From NCBI RefSeq assembly GCF_005502435.1, contig NZ_SCOU01000003.1:434001-498000 (forward strand): a DNA stretch of 64,000 nt. Direction: 5' to 3'. The position numbers and the translations under genes were made by a program. This document shows positions 1 through 9,103 of the stretch, piece by piece. The stretch is from Methylobacillus flagellatus. GTDB lineage: Bacteria; Pseudomonadota; Gammaproteobacteria; Burkholderiales; Methylophilaceae. Positions within the stretch are counted from its first letter, which is position 1; every line of letters begins with the position of its first letter. The notes below the pieces were generated by a model. The model made no database searches and was not told where the DNA came from. It worked only from the letters and a program-made list of their open reading frames with translations.

Positions 1-1
1 C

Positions 2-685
<684 letters not shown>

Positions 686-729
686 ACGCTGGTGTCCATC
701 CATAGGGCGTTGTCCCATCAGGAGTTGTC

Positions 730-1263
730 ATGGTCAAGATGCAGATGATGTTGCTCGCAGTGGCGCTGGTGCCGCTGCTGTTGACGGGCTGCGCGACAAC
801 GTCGCAGCCTAACCAGATCGCGCGTATCTCACCGGAGGAGCTGGAGCGCATCATCCCCAAGGCCATGCCCAACCTGCCGGTGGAAGAGATCGTTGCTTTG
901 TCCAAGCAAGGCGTGGCGGCGGACGAGATCATCGCCAAGATCAAGGCCACGGGTTCGTATTACAACCTGACGCCGACCGACACCATCAGTCTGAGTCAGA
1001 AGGGCGTGTCGGCCAAGGTGCTGGATTACATGCACAGCTCGCGCGAGCAGTCCATGCGCGACAGCTTTGCCGATGAGATCAACAAGCGCGAAGAGCAGAA
1101 GCGTCAGGCCGAGAAGCGCCTGCGCTGGGAATACCAGTCACGGCCCTACTACTATGATCCGTTCTGGGATTTCGGCTATCCACGTTACGGCTTTGGCCGT
1201 CCTTATTCCGGATTCGGCTTTTATTCCAGCCCCTGGTACCACCGCGGCTTTGGCCGCTGGTAG
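730..1263 (+). CDS. Small outer-envelope lipoprotein of unknown function
   Basis: I do not recognise a characterised family. The 177-residue product begins with a lipoprotein signal peptide: hydrophobic MMLLAVALVPLL followed by the lipobox LTGC, with Cys21 as the lipidation site. The mature part has a helical segment of about 90 residues containing EEIVALSKQGVAADEIIAKI and a related second copy, LSQKGVSAKVLDYM. These resemble small repeated modules found in other bacterial lipoproteins. A charged helix with EEQKRQAEKRLRWEY follows, then a C-terminal tail very rich in Tyr, Phe, Gly and Pro (residues ~137-177). The start is supported by AGGAG just upstream. It is likely anchored in the outer membrane; the aromatic tail may be surface- or peptidoglycan-facing, which is inference. 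Confidence 0.8.
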   Translation: MVKMQMMLLAVALVPLLLTGCATTSQPNQIARISPEELERIIPKAMPNLPVEEIVALSKQGVAADEIIAKIKATGSYYNLTPTDTISLSQKGVSAKVLDYMHSSREQSMRDSFADEINKREEQKRQAEKRLRWEYQSRPYYYDPFWDFGYPRYGFGRPYSGFGFYSSPWYHRGFGRW

Positions 1264-1307
1264 TTCTGCAATTACAATGCGGTAGAACTTAATCTGGGTG
1301 AACCCGC

Positions 1308-1727
1308 ATGCGTCAACTTCAAGATCAGATCAGCGTCCCCACCCGGGGACGCCGTCTTTATGACATCACACCACAAGTCCTCAACTGGGCCAGCCAAAGC
1401 GGGTTGAACAACGGCCTGCTTACGCTGTACATCCAGCACACCTCGGCCAGCCTGCTCATCAACGAAAATTACGACAGCGATGTGCTGGTGGACATGGAAG
1501 CCTTCTTTGCCCGCCTGGTGCCGGATGGCGACCCCTTGTTCATCCACACGGTGGAAGGCCCGGACGACATGCCTGCGCATGTGCGTTCGGCGCTCACGCA
1601 GACCAGCATCTCCATTCCGTTCCTGAATGGCAAGGTGGCGCTCGGGCAGTGGCAAGGCATCTTCCTGTATGAACATCGCACCATGAGTAATCAGCGTCGC
1701 GTGCTGCTCACCTTGATCGGCGAGTGA
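1308..1727 (+). CDS. yjbQ: YjbQ/UPF0047 family protein
   Basis: This 139-residue protein matches the YjbQ (UPF0047) family from end to end. The signature blocks are visible in order: HTSASLLINENYDSDV (residues ~45-60), the EGPDDMPAHVR block, and LGQWQGIFLYEHR near the C-terminus. The conserved His and acidic residues form the trimer active-site cleft in solved family members, and a weak thiamin-phosphate synthase activity has been described for some of them. The cellular role here is not known. The gene ends 7 bases before the alcohol dehydrogenase gene, so the two are probably cotranscribed. Confidence 0.93.
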   Translation: MRQLQDQISVPTRGRRLYDITPQVLNWASQSGLNNGLLTLYIQHTSASLLINENYDSDVLVDMEAFFARLVPDGDPLFIHTVEGPDDMPAHVRSALTQTSISIPFLNGKVALGQWQGIFLYEHRTMSNQRRVLLTLIGE

Positions 1728-1734
1728 TGCCGGC

Positions 1735-2955
1735 ATGACACAGATCCCGGCGTTCAGCTTCGGCCATGTGCCCAGCATCGTGTTTGGTGCGGGCACGCGC
1801 GCGCAGTTGCCAGCACTGGCAGCGCGTTACGGCAACACTGTGTTGCTGGTCACCGGCAAGCAGGTCTTGCAGCGTACACCGGCCTGGCCGGAACTGCTGA
1901 CTGGCTTGCAGGCAGCCGGTCTGCAATGGCGGCATGTGACCATCGATGGCGAACCATCGCCGTCCCGCATGGATGCCTTGAGCAGCCAGCATCGCGAGGC
2001 GGGCATCGACGTGGTGCTCGCCATCGGCGGTGGCAGTGTGCTGGATGCCGGCAAAGCTCTGGCAGGTTTGCTGCGCGTGCCGAACAGCGTGATGGATTTT
2101 CTTGAAGGTGTGGGGCCGGAGCTGCCCTATCCTGGCCCGGCCGTGCCGCTGATCGCCGTGCCCACCACGGCGGGTACCGGTTCGGAAGCCACCAAGAACG
2201 CCGTGCTGTCCCAGCAGGGCGAGGGTGGTTTCAAGAAGTCGTTCCGGCACGATACGCTGGTGCCCGCTTATGCGGTGGTCGATCCGGACCTGCTGGCCAG
2301 TTGCCCGCAGGCGCTGGTCGCCGCCAATGGCATGGACGCCCTGACCCAGCTGCTGGAATCCTATGTGTCCACGCGTGCCAACCCGATCACCGATGCCTTG
2401 GCCATGTCCGGCTTGCGCGCGGTACGCGACAGCCTGATCGGCTGGTATCAAGGTGCTGGCGATCAGGCACAGCATCGCGCCAACATGGCCTATGCCGCCA
2501 TGTTGTCCGGCATCGCGCTGGCGCAGGTCGGCCTGGGCGCTGTGCACGGACTGGCGGCGCCACTGGGGGCGTTCTTCCCCATGCCGCATGGCGTGGTGTG
2601 CGGCACGCTGGTGGCCGCCTGTACGCGTGCCAATATCCGGCTGTTGCAGGCGCAGCAGGGTGCCCATGGTGCGGAGGTGGCGACACCGTCTCACAGTGCC
2701 TTGTGGCGCTATGCGCATGTGGGCAAGGTGCTGGTCAACGACATGCGCCTCACCGAGCAGCAAGGCCTGGAGGCGCTGTGCACGACGCTGGAGGCGTGGA
2801 CTGCCGCCATGCAGTTGCCAGGCTTGTCTGCCTTTGGCATGAGCGCAGCGGACATCCCGCGTGTGGTCGCCAATTGCCGTGGCAGCAGCATGAAGACCAA
2901 CCCCATCGTGCTCGGTGATGACGAGGTCGCGGCCATTCTGCATGAACGCCTCTAG
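1735..2955 (+). CDS. Iron-containing (group III) alcohol dehydrogenase family protein
   Basis: A 406-residue group III alcohol dehydrogenase, a family of NAD(P)-dependent oxidoreductases acting on small alcohols and aldehydes. The dinucleotide-binding motif GGGSVLDAGK is at 98-107 and the second signature PTTAGTGSE at 143-151. Metal-ligand positions by comparison with FucO are Asp201 (in GMDALTQ), His271 (GAVHGL) and His285 (MPHGVV). The fourth expected ligand, a His four residues after the Asp, is Gln205 here (codon CAG at 2347-2349). This may mark a subfamily with another metal or altered coordination rather than loss of activity. Substrate cannot be named from sequence. It starts 7 bases after yjbQ. 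Confidence 0.9.
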   Translation: MTQIPAFSFGHVPSIVFGAGTRAQLPALAARYGNTVLLVTGKQVLQRTPAWPELLTGLQAAGLQWRHVTIDGEPSPSRMDALSSQHREAGIDVVLAIGGGSVLDAGKALAGLLRVPNSVMDFLEGVGPELPYPGPAVPLIAVPTTAGTGSEATKNAVLSQQGEGGFKKSFRHDTLVPAYAVVDPDLLASCPQALVAANGMDALTQLLESYVSTRANPITDALAMSGLRAVRDSLIGWYQGAGDQAQHRANMAYAAMLSGIALAQVGLGAVHGLAAPLGAFFPMPHGVVCGTLVAACTRANIRLLQAQQGAHGAEVATPSHSALWRYAHVGKVLVNDMRLTEQQGLEALCTTLEAWTAAMQLPGLSAFGMSAADIPRVVANCRGSSMKTNPIVLGDDEVAAILHERL

Positions 2956-3021
2956 ACCGGGCTGCCTGGCCTGATGCCGTCATGATGTCGGTGATGTTCA
3001 TCTGATTGTCATCGTTTTGTC

Positions 3022-4269
3022 ATGCTGGCTGCCAACAATGCCAGCATGAACCAACTCCATGATGTCTCAGCGTTTTCCTCAGTAACTCCTTCCGCTTCAG
3101 CGCCTGCGCTGGTGCTGGTCACCGAAACCTGGCCGCCCGAGATCAATGGCGTGGCCATGACCTTGTCACGCCTGATGCAAGGCATGCTGCAGCGTGGCTG
3201 GCGTGTGCAACTGGTGCGGCCGCGTCAGCGCAGTGACCGTGATGCGGGCGCTGCCCCGTTAGCGGTGAATCAAGGTATCGAGCAGATATTGGTGCCCGGC
3301 CTGCCCATCCCCGGTTACGGCAGTTTGCGTTTTGGCATGCCCATGTATGAAAAGCTGCGCCATGCCTGGAAGTATCAGCGTCCGCAGGTGGTGCATATCG
3401 CCACTGAAGGTCCGCTGGGCTGGGCCGCGCTCAAGGCGGCCCGCAGTCTGGATATCCCGGTCACCAGCAGTTTCCACACCAATTTCCATCGCTATTGCAG
3501 TTATTACCGCATGGACTGGCTGCGTGGCCTGGTGACGCGCCATCTGCGCGAGTTCCACAACCAGTGCGCCTTGACCATGGTGCCCAACGCCACACTGGCC
3601 GCCTTGTTGCAGCAGGAGCAGTACCAGAATGTGGTGGTGCTGGGACGTGGCGTGGATGTCAGCCTGTTCTCGCCTGCACGCCGTTCTGCGGCCTTGCGTC
3701 AGCAATGGGGGCTTTCGGAGCAGGATCTGGCGGTGATCTATGTCGGGCGCATGGCGGCCGAGAAGAGTCTGGATGTGGTGGTACGTGCCTTCGAGGCCAT
3801 CGAACGTAAGCAACCCAAGGCGCGCATGATCTGGGTCGGTGACGGCCCAGAGCTGAAGCGGCTGCGCAAACGCTACCCGCACCATGTGTTCTGCGGTTCG
3901 CAGCTGGGCGAGGCCCTGGCCACGCACTACGCTTCAGCGGATCTGTTCCTGTTCGCCAGCATGACCGAAACCTTCGGCAATGTGGTCACGGAAGCCATGG
4001 CCAGTGGTCTGGCCGTGGTGGCTTACGACTATGCTGCGCCGGCCATGGTGATCCATTCCGGTCAGAATGGTTGTCTGGTGCCGTTCGGCGACGCGGTCGG
4101 TTTTGTGGAAACGGCACAGATGCTGGCGGCGGATGCGGCGCTGCAGCAGCGTTTCAGCTTATCTGCTCCGGCCTCCTTGCAGCAGCATGCCTGGTCTGAG
4201 GTATGTGATTTGTTCGACCGCTATCTGCACGAGGCGGTGGAGCAGCCGTTGGCGCTGACCGCCATCTGA
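3022..4269 (+). CDS. GT4-family glycosyltransferase (GT-B fold)
   Basis: A 415-residue retaining glycosyltransferase of the GT4 type. The N-terminal Rossmann domain starts at about residue 30 with LVTETWPPEINGVAMTLSRL, the nucleotide-sugar family signature shared with MgtA/PimB-type mannosyltransferases and sulfolipid glycosyltransferases. The C-terminal domain holds VIYVGRMAAEKSLD, VGDGPELKRLRK and the EX7E motif (Glu316 to Glu324 in ETFGNVVTE). No signal peptide is seen, so it would act at the cytoplasmic face of the inner membrane, perhaps on a lipid acceptor. Acceptor and donor are unknown. The start is uncertain: ATG at 3022 or ATG at 3046, neither with a good ribosome-binding site. It converges on the EnvC-like gene, with 9 bases between stops. 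Confidence 0.88.
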   Translation: MLAANNASMNQLHDVSAFSSVTPSASAPALVLVTETWPPEINGVAMTLSRLMQGMLQRGWRVQLVRPRQRSDRDAGAAPLAVNQGIEQILVPGLPIPGYGSLRFGMPMYEKLRHAWKYQRPQVVHIATEGPLGWAALKAARSLDIPVTSSFHTNFHRYCSYYRMDWLRGLVTRHLREFHNQCALTMVPNATLAALLQQEQYQNVVVLGRGVDVSLFSPARRSAALRQQWGLSEQDLAVIYVGRMAAEKSLDVVVRAFEAIERKQPKARMIWVGDGPELKRLRKRYPHHVFCGSQLGEALATHYASADLFLFASMTETFGNVVTEAMASGLAVVAYDYAAPAMVIHSGQNGCLVPFGDAVGFVETAQMLAADAALQQRFSLSAPASLQQHAWSEVCDLFDRYLHEAVEQPLALTAI

Positions 4270-4278
4270 CCAGCGCAG

Positions 4279-5520
4279 CTACCTGACGCTGCTCCAGCGC
4301 ATCGGATCCAGTGGCTGGCTGCGGTGACGCAGTTCGTAATACAGGCCGTTGCTTTCATTGCCGCCGCTGTTGCCTACCGCCGCTACCGTGTCGCCGCCTT
4401 TGACCTCGTCACCCACCTGGCGCAGCAGGCTCTGGTTGTTGCCGTACAAGCTCATATAGCCGTCGCCGTGATCCACGATCAGCAGATTGCCAAAACCGCG
4501 TAACCAGTCCGCAAACACCACCTGACCCTTGGCGACGGCTTTCACCTCGCTGCCCTCGGCCGAGCGGATGAAAATGCCCTTCCAGGATACGCCGCTATCG
4601 GCGCGTGCCGCACCGAAGCGGTTGCTGACTTCGCCGCGCACCGGCAGGTTCAGCTTGCCGCGCAGCGAGGAAAACTGGCTGCCGTCGTAACGGCTGCTGG
4701 GCAAGGCTTCATTCCTGGCGATGGTGGTAGGCTTGTTGCTGCCTGTGCTGGTGTTCTGTGACTGGCGTTTGGCTGGCTTGGGCGCGGCCGCCCTGGCCAG
4801 TTTTTCGATCAACCTGGTCAGGCGTGACTGGTCGCGTTTGAGTTTGTCGATCTCGCCGCGCTGGGCCTGCATCTGACCGGCGATGCTGGCCAGTACCTTG
4901 CTGCGTTCACGCTTCTGCTGCTGCAGGGCCTGGCGTTCGCGCTCCTTGGCCTCCTGCAATGCAGCAATCTCGGCCGCTGCTGCTGCCGCTTCCGCATTCA
5001 GCTGGTCTAGCGTGTCTAGGTTGTTGCGCATGGCGCTGATCAGGTCGGCGCGGGCGCGTGCCGCCAGTGAGGCGTAATGCAGGTCGCGCGCGATGACACT
5101 GATATCCTGTTGTTGCAACAGGATCTGCGCATGGTTGGGCTGGCCCTGCACATACTGGCGGTACAGCTGCAGGCCCAGCAGGCGCTGCTGGCGCTGTACC
5201 TGTTTTTCCACGCTGCTTCGGTCCAGCTTCAGTTTGCCCAGCATGGTGCGCTGTTGCTGACTCTTCTGCTGGATCTCGTAGAGCTTGCGATTGGCCAGGC
5301 TGATGGCCTGCTCACTTTCCTTGAGCGCGTCGCTGGCATCCTTGTGTGCCTCTTTGGATTCGTCCAGCTCTTCACGCAGCTCGGCGATGCGGGCCTGCAG
5401 TTCCGATAGCTCCTGCTTGGGACGCTCGGTTTTAGGGTCGGCCTGCGCCTCGCTGCAGAGGATGGCGATCAGCAGCAGGGCCGCTCGCAAGGGGCTGGGC
5501 GCGTGCCGATCTAGCCGCAT
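4279..5520 (-). CDS. envC: EnvC-like murein hydrolase activator (degenerate LytM/M23)
   Basis: A 413-residue exported protein with EnvC architecture: N-terminal signal peptide (hydrophobic LRAALLLIAILC, cleavage near residue 27), a long coiled coil at about 30-235 rich in Glu/Gln/Arg, a low-complexity linker, and a C-terminal LytM (M23) domain at about 300-405. Active M23 enzymes bind zinc through an HxxxD and an HxH motif. Here the first position reads SWKGIFI and the second YYELRHR, so the zinc ligands are missing, as in E. coli EnvC, which does not cut peptidoglycan itself but activates amidases during cell division. The gene lies 32 bases downstream of gpmI on the same strand, a common proteobacterial arrangement. 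Confidence 0.9.
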   Translation of the reverse strand: MRLDRHAPSPLRAALLLIAILCSEAQADPKTERPKQELSELQARIAELREELDESKEAHKDASDALKESEQAISLANRKLYEIQQKSQQQRTMLGKLKLDRSSVEKQVQRQQRLLGLQLYRQYVQGQPNHAQILLQQQDISVIARDLHYASLAARARADLISAMRNNLDTLDQLNAEAAAAAAEIAALQEAKERERQALQQQKRERSKVLASIAGQMQAQRGEIDKLKRDQSRLTRLIEKLARAAAPKPAKRQSQNTSTGSNKPTTIARNEALPSSRYDGSQFSSLRGKLNLPVRGEVSNRFGAARADSGVSWKGIFIRSAEGSEVKAVAKGQVVFADWLRGFGNLLIVDHGDGYMSLYGNNQSLLRQVGDEVKGGDTVAAVGNSGGNESNGLYYELRHRSQPLDPMRWSSVR

Positions 5521-5559
5521 GGGATCAGTGCCATGGAATCAATCCCATGGGATCAGTGC
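5519..5559. repeat. 13-bp direct repeat at the gpmI/envC junction
   Basis: The sequence ATGGGATCAGTGC occurs at 5519-5531 and again at 5547-5559, 28 bases apart. One copy contains the reverse complement of the envC start codon and the other contains the gpmI stop codon. It probably reflects a small local duplication; no function is evident. Confidence 0.75.
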
Positions 5560-7100
5560 GTAGCCGTGAAGGTCAGCAGGCTGTGTCCGCTCATCTCGGC
5601 CGGTTGCGACAAGCCCATCATCGCCAGCAGGGTCGGTGCCAGATCGGACAGCGCGCCGGTATCGGCCAGACTGGCCGGGCGGCCGATGTAGAGCATGGGC
5701 ACCGGGTTGGTGGTGTGCTGCGTGTGCGGCTGCGCGTTGATGAAGTCCTGCATCTCTTCTGCATTGCCATGGTCGGCGGTGATGATGACTTCGCCGCCTA
5801 TGCTCTGCATGGCGCGCACCACGCGGCCTATGCAGGTATCGATGGTTTCCACGGCTTTGATGGCGGCTTGTAGGTCGCCGGTATGGCCCACCATGTCACA
5901 GTTGGCATAGTTGCAGATGATGGCGTTATATTTTTTACTGAGAATGGCGGCTTCCAGTTCGTCCGTGACTTCGGGCGCGCTCATCTCCGGCTGCAAGTCA
6001 TAGGTAGCCACTTGCGGTGACGGCACCAGGATGCGGTCTTCGCCCGGGAACACGGTCTCTTCGCCACCATTGAAGAAGAAGGTCACATGCGGATATTTCT
6101 CTGTCTCGGCGATGCGCAGCTGGGTCAGGCCATGGTTGGCCAGATATTCACCGAAGGTGTTGCGTATATCGGTCTGGCCGAAGATGGCGTGCGCGGCCTT
6201 TTCGTTCTTGTCGTGCATGGTCAAGGTCAGATAGGCCGACAGTTTGCGTACATGGCGGCGATGGAAACCCTCGAATTCCGGCGACAGCAGCGCGTGGGTA
6301 AGCTGGCGTGCGCGATCGGAGCGGAAGTTCATGTACACCACGGCGTCGCCATCTTCCAGATGCAGCGGCTGTTCGCCTTCCGCCACGATGGCGGTGGCTT
6401 TGACGAACTCGTCGTTCTCGCCACGTGCATAGGCGGCTTGCAGGCCTGCGGAAGCGGAACCGGCACGGAACTCGCTGATGCCTTCGGTGATCAGGTCATA
6501 GGCGGCTTCGACACGCGGCCAGCGTTTGTCGCGGTCCATGGCGTAGAAGCGGCCGCACAGGGAGATGATCCTGCCGCCGCCGACCTCGGCGATATGCGCT
6601 TCCAGCTTGTCGAGATAAGCCGCAGCACTGATTGGTGGCGTGTCGCGACCATCCAGGAAGGCATGCACATAGACTTTGCCGAGGCCGCGCTGCACCGCCA
6701 TGCTGATCATGGCGTGGATATGGTCCTGGTGGCTGTGCACACCGCCATCCGAGATCAGGCCGAAGATATGCAGCGCCTTGTCCGTGGCCTTGAGCTGGTC
6801 GATCAGGCCGGTCAGGCTGGGCAACTGGAAGAATTCGCCGGTCTTGATGGACTGGTTGATGCGCTCGAAATCCTGATACACCACGCGGCCCGCGCCTATG
6901 TTGAGGTGACCCACCTCGGAGTTGCCCATCTGGCCGTCCGGCAGGCCGACGAAGTTCTCGGAGGCCTGGATCAGCGTATGCGGATAAGCCTTCCATAGCG
7001 CGTCCCAATTGGGTTTGCGCGCCTGGACGATGGCATTGTCTTGGGCGTCTTCACGATAGCCGAAGCCGTCTAGGATCAGCAACAGTACGGGGGTGGTCAT
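5553..7100 (-). CDS. gpmI: 2,3-bisphosphoglycerate-independent phosphoglycerate mutase
   Basis: This 515-residue enzyme interconverts 3- and 2-phosphoglycerate in glycolysis and gluconeogenesis using two Mn ions and a phosphoserine intermediate. It has the full GpmI layout: LLILDGFGYRED with metal-binding Asp11 at the N-terminus, GNSEVGHLNIGAGR with the phosphorylated Ser61, HAFLDGRDTPP and GRFYAMDRDKRW of the phosphotransferase insertion, and CDMVGHTG and ITADHGNAEEM carrying the C-terminal metal ligands. Length is typical. The ATG start at 7100 is the only plausible one. It is divergent from the rhodanese gene across 179 bases and lies upstream of the EnvC-like gene on the same strand. Confidence 0.97.
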   Translation of the reverse strand: MTTPVLLLILDGFGYREDAQDNAIVQARKPNWDALWKAYPHTLIQASENFVGLPDGQMGNSEVGHLNIGAGRVVYQDFERINQSIKTGEFFQLPSLTGLIDQLKATDKALHIFGLISDGGVHSHQDHIHAMISMAVQRGLGKVYVHAFLDGRDTPPISAAAYLDKLEAHIAEVGGGRIISLCGRFYAMDRDKRWPRVEAAYDLITEGISEFRAGSASAGLQAAYARGENDEFVKATAIVAEGEQPLHLEDGDAVVYMNFRSDRARQLTHALLSPEFEGFHRRHVRKLSAYLTLTMHDKNEKAAHAIFGQTDIRNTFGEYLANHGLTQLRIAETEKYPHVTFFFNGGEETVFPGEDRILVPSPQVATYDLQPEMSAPEVTDELEAAILSKKYNAIICNYANCDMVGHTGDLQAAIKAVETIDTCIGRVVRAMQSIGGEVIITADHGNAEEMQDFINAQPHTQHTTNPVPMLYIGRPASLADTGALSDLAPTLLAMMGLSQPAEMSGHSLLTFTATH

Positions 7101-7279
7101 GGCGTTTACACTTTCATGAGGATGCAGGCATCAGATACCTGTCTATTTTAGAGTGAATCGCTTAATAAATCTTGCTTTTGGCCACAGGCTTGTTATTCAG
7201 GCCGATGTCGCCATCTGCGTGGTAACTGTCACGTGGATGGCTTAAAATCCGTTCATCCCCTCCATGCTTAAGGAATGTT

Positions 7280-7693
7280 GTGAATTTTTTTGCTGATAAT
7301 GTGTTGCTGATCGGCCTGGCGCTGGGTTCCGGCCTGATGCTGATGTGGCCTTTGCTGAAAAAGAGTGCCGCTGGCATCGCCGATGCTAGCCCGGCTGAAG
7401 CGGTCATCCTGATGAACCGTGCGCATGCCGCCGTGCTGGATGTGCGTGAAGCCACCGAGTTCGCGCAGGGACATATCCAGGGCGCCATCAACATCCCGCT
7501 GTCCCAGCTGGAAGCGCGCCTGCCGGAATTGACCCAATACAAGGACAAGGCCTTGCTGGTGCATTGCCAGGGTGGCATCCGCTCCGGCAAGGCCTGCAGC
7601 CTGCTCACCAAGCAGCAGTTCACCAAGCTGCACAATCTGCGCGGTGGTTTGAACGCCTGGACCCAGGCCAAGTTGCCGGTGGTGAAGGACTGA
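7280..7693 (+). CDS. Membrane-anchored rhodanese-like protein
   Basis: A 137-residue protein with one N-terminal transmembrane helix (about residues 7-27, LLIGLALGSGLMLMWPLL) followed by a single rhodanese domain. The domain shows the CH2A-type motif LDVREATEFAQGHIQGAINIP and the active-site loop HCQGGIRS with the catalytic cysteine. Such proteins handle persulfide sulfur, but the donor and acceptor here are unknown. The start is GTG at 7280, preceded by AAGGA at a good distance. It is 2 bases from grxC, and the order rhodanese-grxC-secB-gpsA is conserved in many proteobacteria. Confidence 0.9.
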   Translation: MNFFADNVLLIGLALGSGLMLMWPLLKKSAAGIADASPAEAVILMNRAHAAVLDVREATEFAQGHIQGAINIPLSQLEARLPELTQYKDKALLVHCQGGIRSGKACSLLTKQQFTKLHNLRGGLNAWTQAKLPVVKD

Positions 7694-7695
7694 GC

Positions 7696-7953
7696 ATGCC
7701 ACGTATCCTGATGTACACCACGGGCACCTGCCCCTATTGCATCAATGCCGAGCGGCTGCTGATCAACAAGGGCGTGAGCCACATCGACAAGATCCGCGTC
7801 GATCTGGACCCGGATCAGCGTGTCGAGATGATGGAAAAGACCGGGCGCCGTACCGTGCCGCAGATCTATATCGATGCCTTGCACGTGGGTGGCTTCGACG
7901 AATTGCGTGCGCTGGACCAGCGCGGCGAGCTGGATGCCTTGCTGGCCAGCTGA
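7696..7953 (+). CDS. grxC: Glutaredoxin 3
   Basis: An 85-residue class I glutaredoxin that reduces protein disulfides and glutathione mixed disulfides in the cytoplasm. The redox motif TCPYC sits after the first strand, the cis-proline is in RRTVPQIYID, and the glutathione-binding segment reads VGGFDEL. I chose ATG at 7696 because the protein then begins MPRILMYTTGTCPYC, as in other GrxC proteins; the frame is open further upstream but overlaps the rhodanese gene. The start is 2 bases after the rhodanese stop, implying cotranscription and perhaps a shared role in thiol/persulfide chemistry. Confidence 0.95.
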   Translation: MPRILMYTTGTCPYCINAERLLINKGVSHIDKIRVDLDPDQRVEMMEKTGRRTVPQIYIDALHVGGFDELRALDQRGELDALLAS

Positions 7954-7980
7954 ACACCGTCTTGCCCGCTGCACGCGCAG

Positions 7981-8009
7981 TTCAAAAAACCGGTGCAACC
8001 AGATAGAAT
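7981..8009 (+). promoter_or_regulatory. Candidate sigma-70 promoter for secB
   Basis: TTCAAA (7981-7986) and TAGAAT (8004-8009) are separated by exactly 17 bases, in the 199-base gap between grxC and secB. The -10 box matches 5 of 6 and the -35 box 4 of 6 consensus bases. The rest of the gap shows no coding signal. Confidence 0.45.
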
Positions 8010-8152
8010 GCGAGGCTGTGATGCGAGTCGGCAGCGCATTTGGCGCGTGCCGATGACCATGCCACGGTATTCCCATCGGCGATGCAGTCCACTTGATGCA
8101 TGCAGGTGGCCGCGCCGTCCACTTTAACGTTAACCCCCATTTAGGAATCAAC

Positions 8153-8629
8153 ATGGCAGAAGAACAGGCAGCCGCGCCAGAGCAGGCGCAACAACCAGTA
8201 TTTGGTATCGAGAAGATCTATATCAAGGACTTGTCGCTGGAAGTGCCTAACGCGCCCATGGTGTTCGCCCAGCAGATGGCACCCCAGGTCGGCATCGAGC
8301 TGACCAATGCCGCCGCCCAGATCCAGGACGGCGTGTACGAAGTTTCGCTGACCGTGACAGTCACCTCCAAGCTGGAAGATAAAACCGTATTCCTGGTCGA
8401 GATCGTGCAATGTGGCATCTTCCAGATCCGCAACCTGCCTGCCGAGAACCTGGACATGATCCTAGGCATCAGCTGCCCCAACATCCTGTTCCCCTACGTG
8501 CGTGAAGCTGTCTCCACCACCGTGGTACGCGCTGGCTTCGCGCCCGTGATGCTGAATCCGGTCAACTTTGAAGCGCTGTTCGCGCAACAACGTCAGCAGA
8601 TGGATGGCAGTGCGCCTACCACCCACTAA
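8153..8629 (+). CDS. secB: Protein-export chaperone SecB
   Basis: A 158-residue tetrameric cytoplasmic chaperone that keeps preproteins unfolded and hands them to SecA. The core signature VFGIEKIYIKDLSLEVPNAP is at about residues 16-35, and CPNILFPYVREAVSTTVVRAGF with the following LNPVNFEALF near the C-terminus is equally diagnostic. The start is ATG at 8153, preceded by TAGGAA at good spacing; the frame is open 60 bases further up but that part does not resemble SecB. The next gene overlaps its end by 26 bases. Confidence 0.97.
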   Translation: MAEEQAAAPEQAQQPVFGIEKIYIKDLSLEVPNAPMVFAQQMAPQVGIELTNAAAQIQDGVYEVSLTVTVTSKLEDKTVFLVEIVQCGIFQIRNLPAENLDMILGISCPNILFPYVREAVSTTVVRAGFAPVMLNPVNFEALFAQQRQQMDGSAPTTH

Positions 8630-9068
8630 GTTAAGCAGCGCCCTGCTGGCCAGCGCGTTGCTGGTGGCTTCGCCCTGGGTCGCCGCACTGGAGTTCCGCA
8701 GTGTCAGCGTGCCCAAGGCGGTGCTATACGACGCCCCCTCGGCACAGGCGCACAAGCTGTACGTCGTGGGTCAGGGCTATCCGCTGGAAGTGCTGGTCAA
8801 TCTGGGTGACTGGATCAAGGTGCGCGACCAGCAGGGTAGCCTGAACTGGGTGGAAGCCAAGCAGCTCAGCGAAAAACGTACCGTGGTGATCAAGGTGGAC
8901 GAGGTCGAGCTGCGCCAGGCGGCCGATAACCAGTCGCCGGTGCAGGCGCGGCTGACCCGGCATCTGGTGCTGGAGGTGCTGGAGCCGAACAACAGCGGCT
9001 GGGTCAAGGTGCGCCATCGTGACGGCGTGACCGGCTTCGTCCCCGCGACAGCCGTTTGGGGCATCTGA
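8604..9068 (+). CDS. Exported protein with two bacterial SH3-like modules
   Basis: A 154-residue protein with a signal peptide (LSSALLASALLVASPWVAA, cleavage around residue 28) followed by two SH3b-like repeats. The first (about 34-90) contains AVLYDAPSAQAHKLYVVGQGYPLEVL and WIKVRDQQGSLNWV; the second (about 95-152) contains LRQAADNQSPVQARL and GWVKVRHRDGVTGFV. The GDWIKVRD...W and GWVKVRHRDG...GFV patterns are typical of SH3 modules that contact peptidoglycan. It is therefore probably periplasmic. I chose ATG at 8604, inside the end of secB (26-base overlap), since it puts the signal peptide at the N-terminus. Homologues commonly sit between secB and gpsA in betaproteobacteria. Specific function unknown. 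Confidence 0.85.
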   Translation: MAVRLPPTKLSSALLASALLVASPWVAALEFRSVSVPKAVLYDAPSAQAHKLYVVGQGYPLEVLVNLGDWIKVRDQQGSLNWVEAKQLSEKRTVVIKVDEVELRQAADNQSPVQARLTRHLVLEVLEPNNSGWVKVRHRDGVTGFVPATAVWGI

Positions 9069-9103
9069 ACGGTTTGCATGCGCCTGTTTCGAGTCAAGCT
9101 GCT

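Noticed and set aside
1264-1307. Inverted GTTCT/AGAAC sequence between the lipoprotein gene and yjbQ
   Set aside because: The stem is only 5-7 bp with a bulge and has no T run; too weak to call a terminator.
1708-2943. A 411-codon open frame antisense to the alcohol dehydrogenase gene
   Set aside because: Shadow of a complete coding gene with normal motifs; amino-acid composition is atypical.
4279-5520. EnvC-like protein as an active M23 endopeptidase
   Set aside because: Both zinc-binding motif positions are replaced, so an activator role is more consistent.
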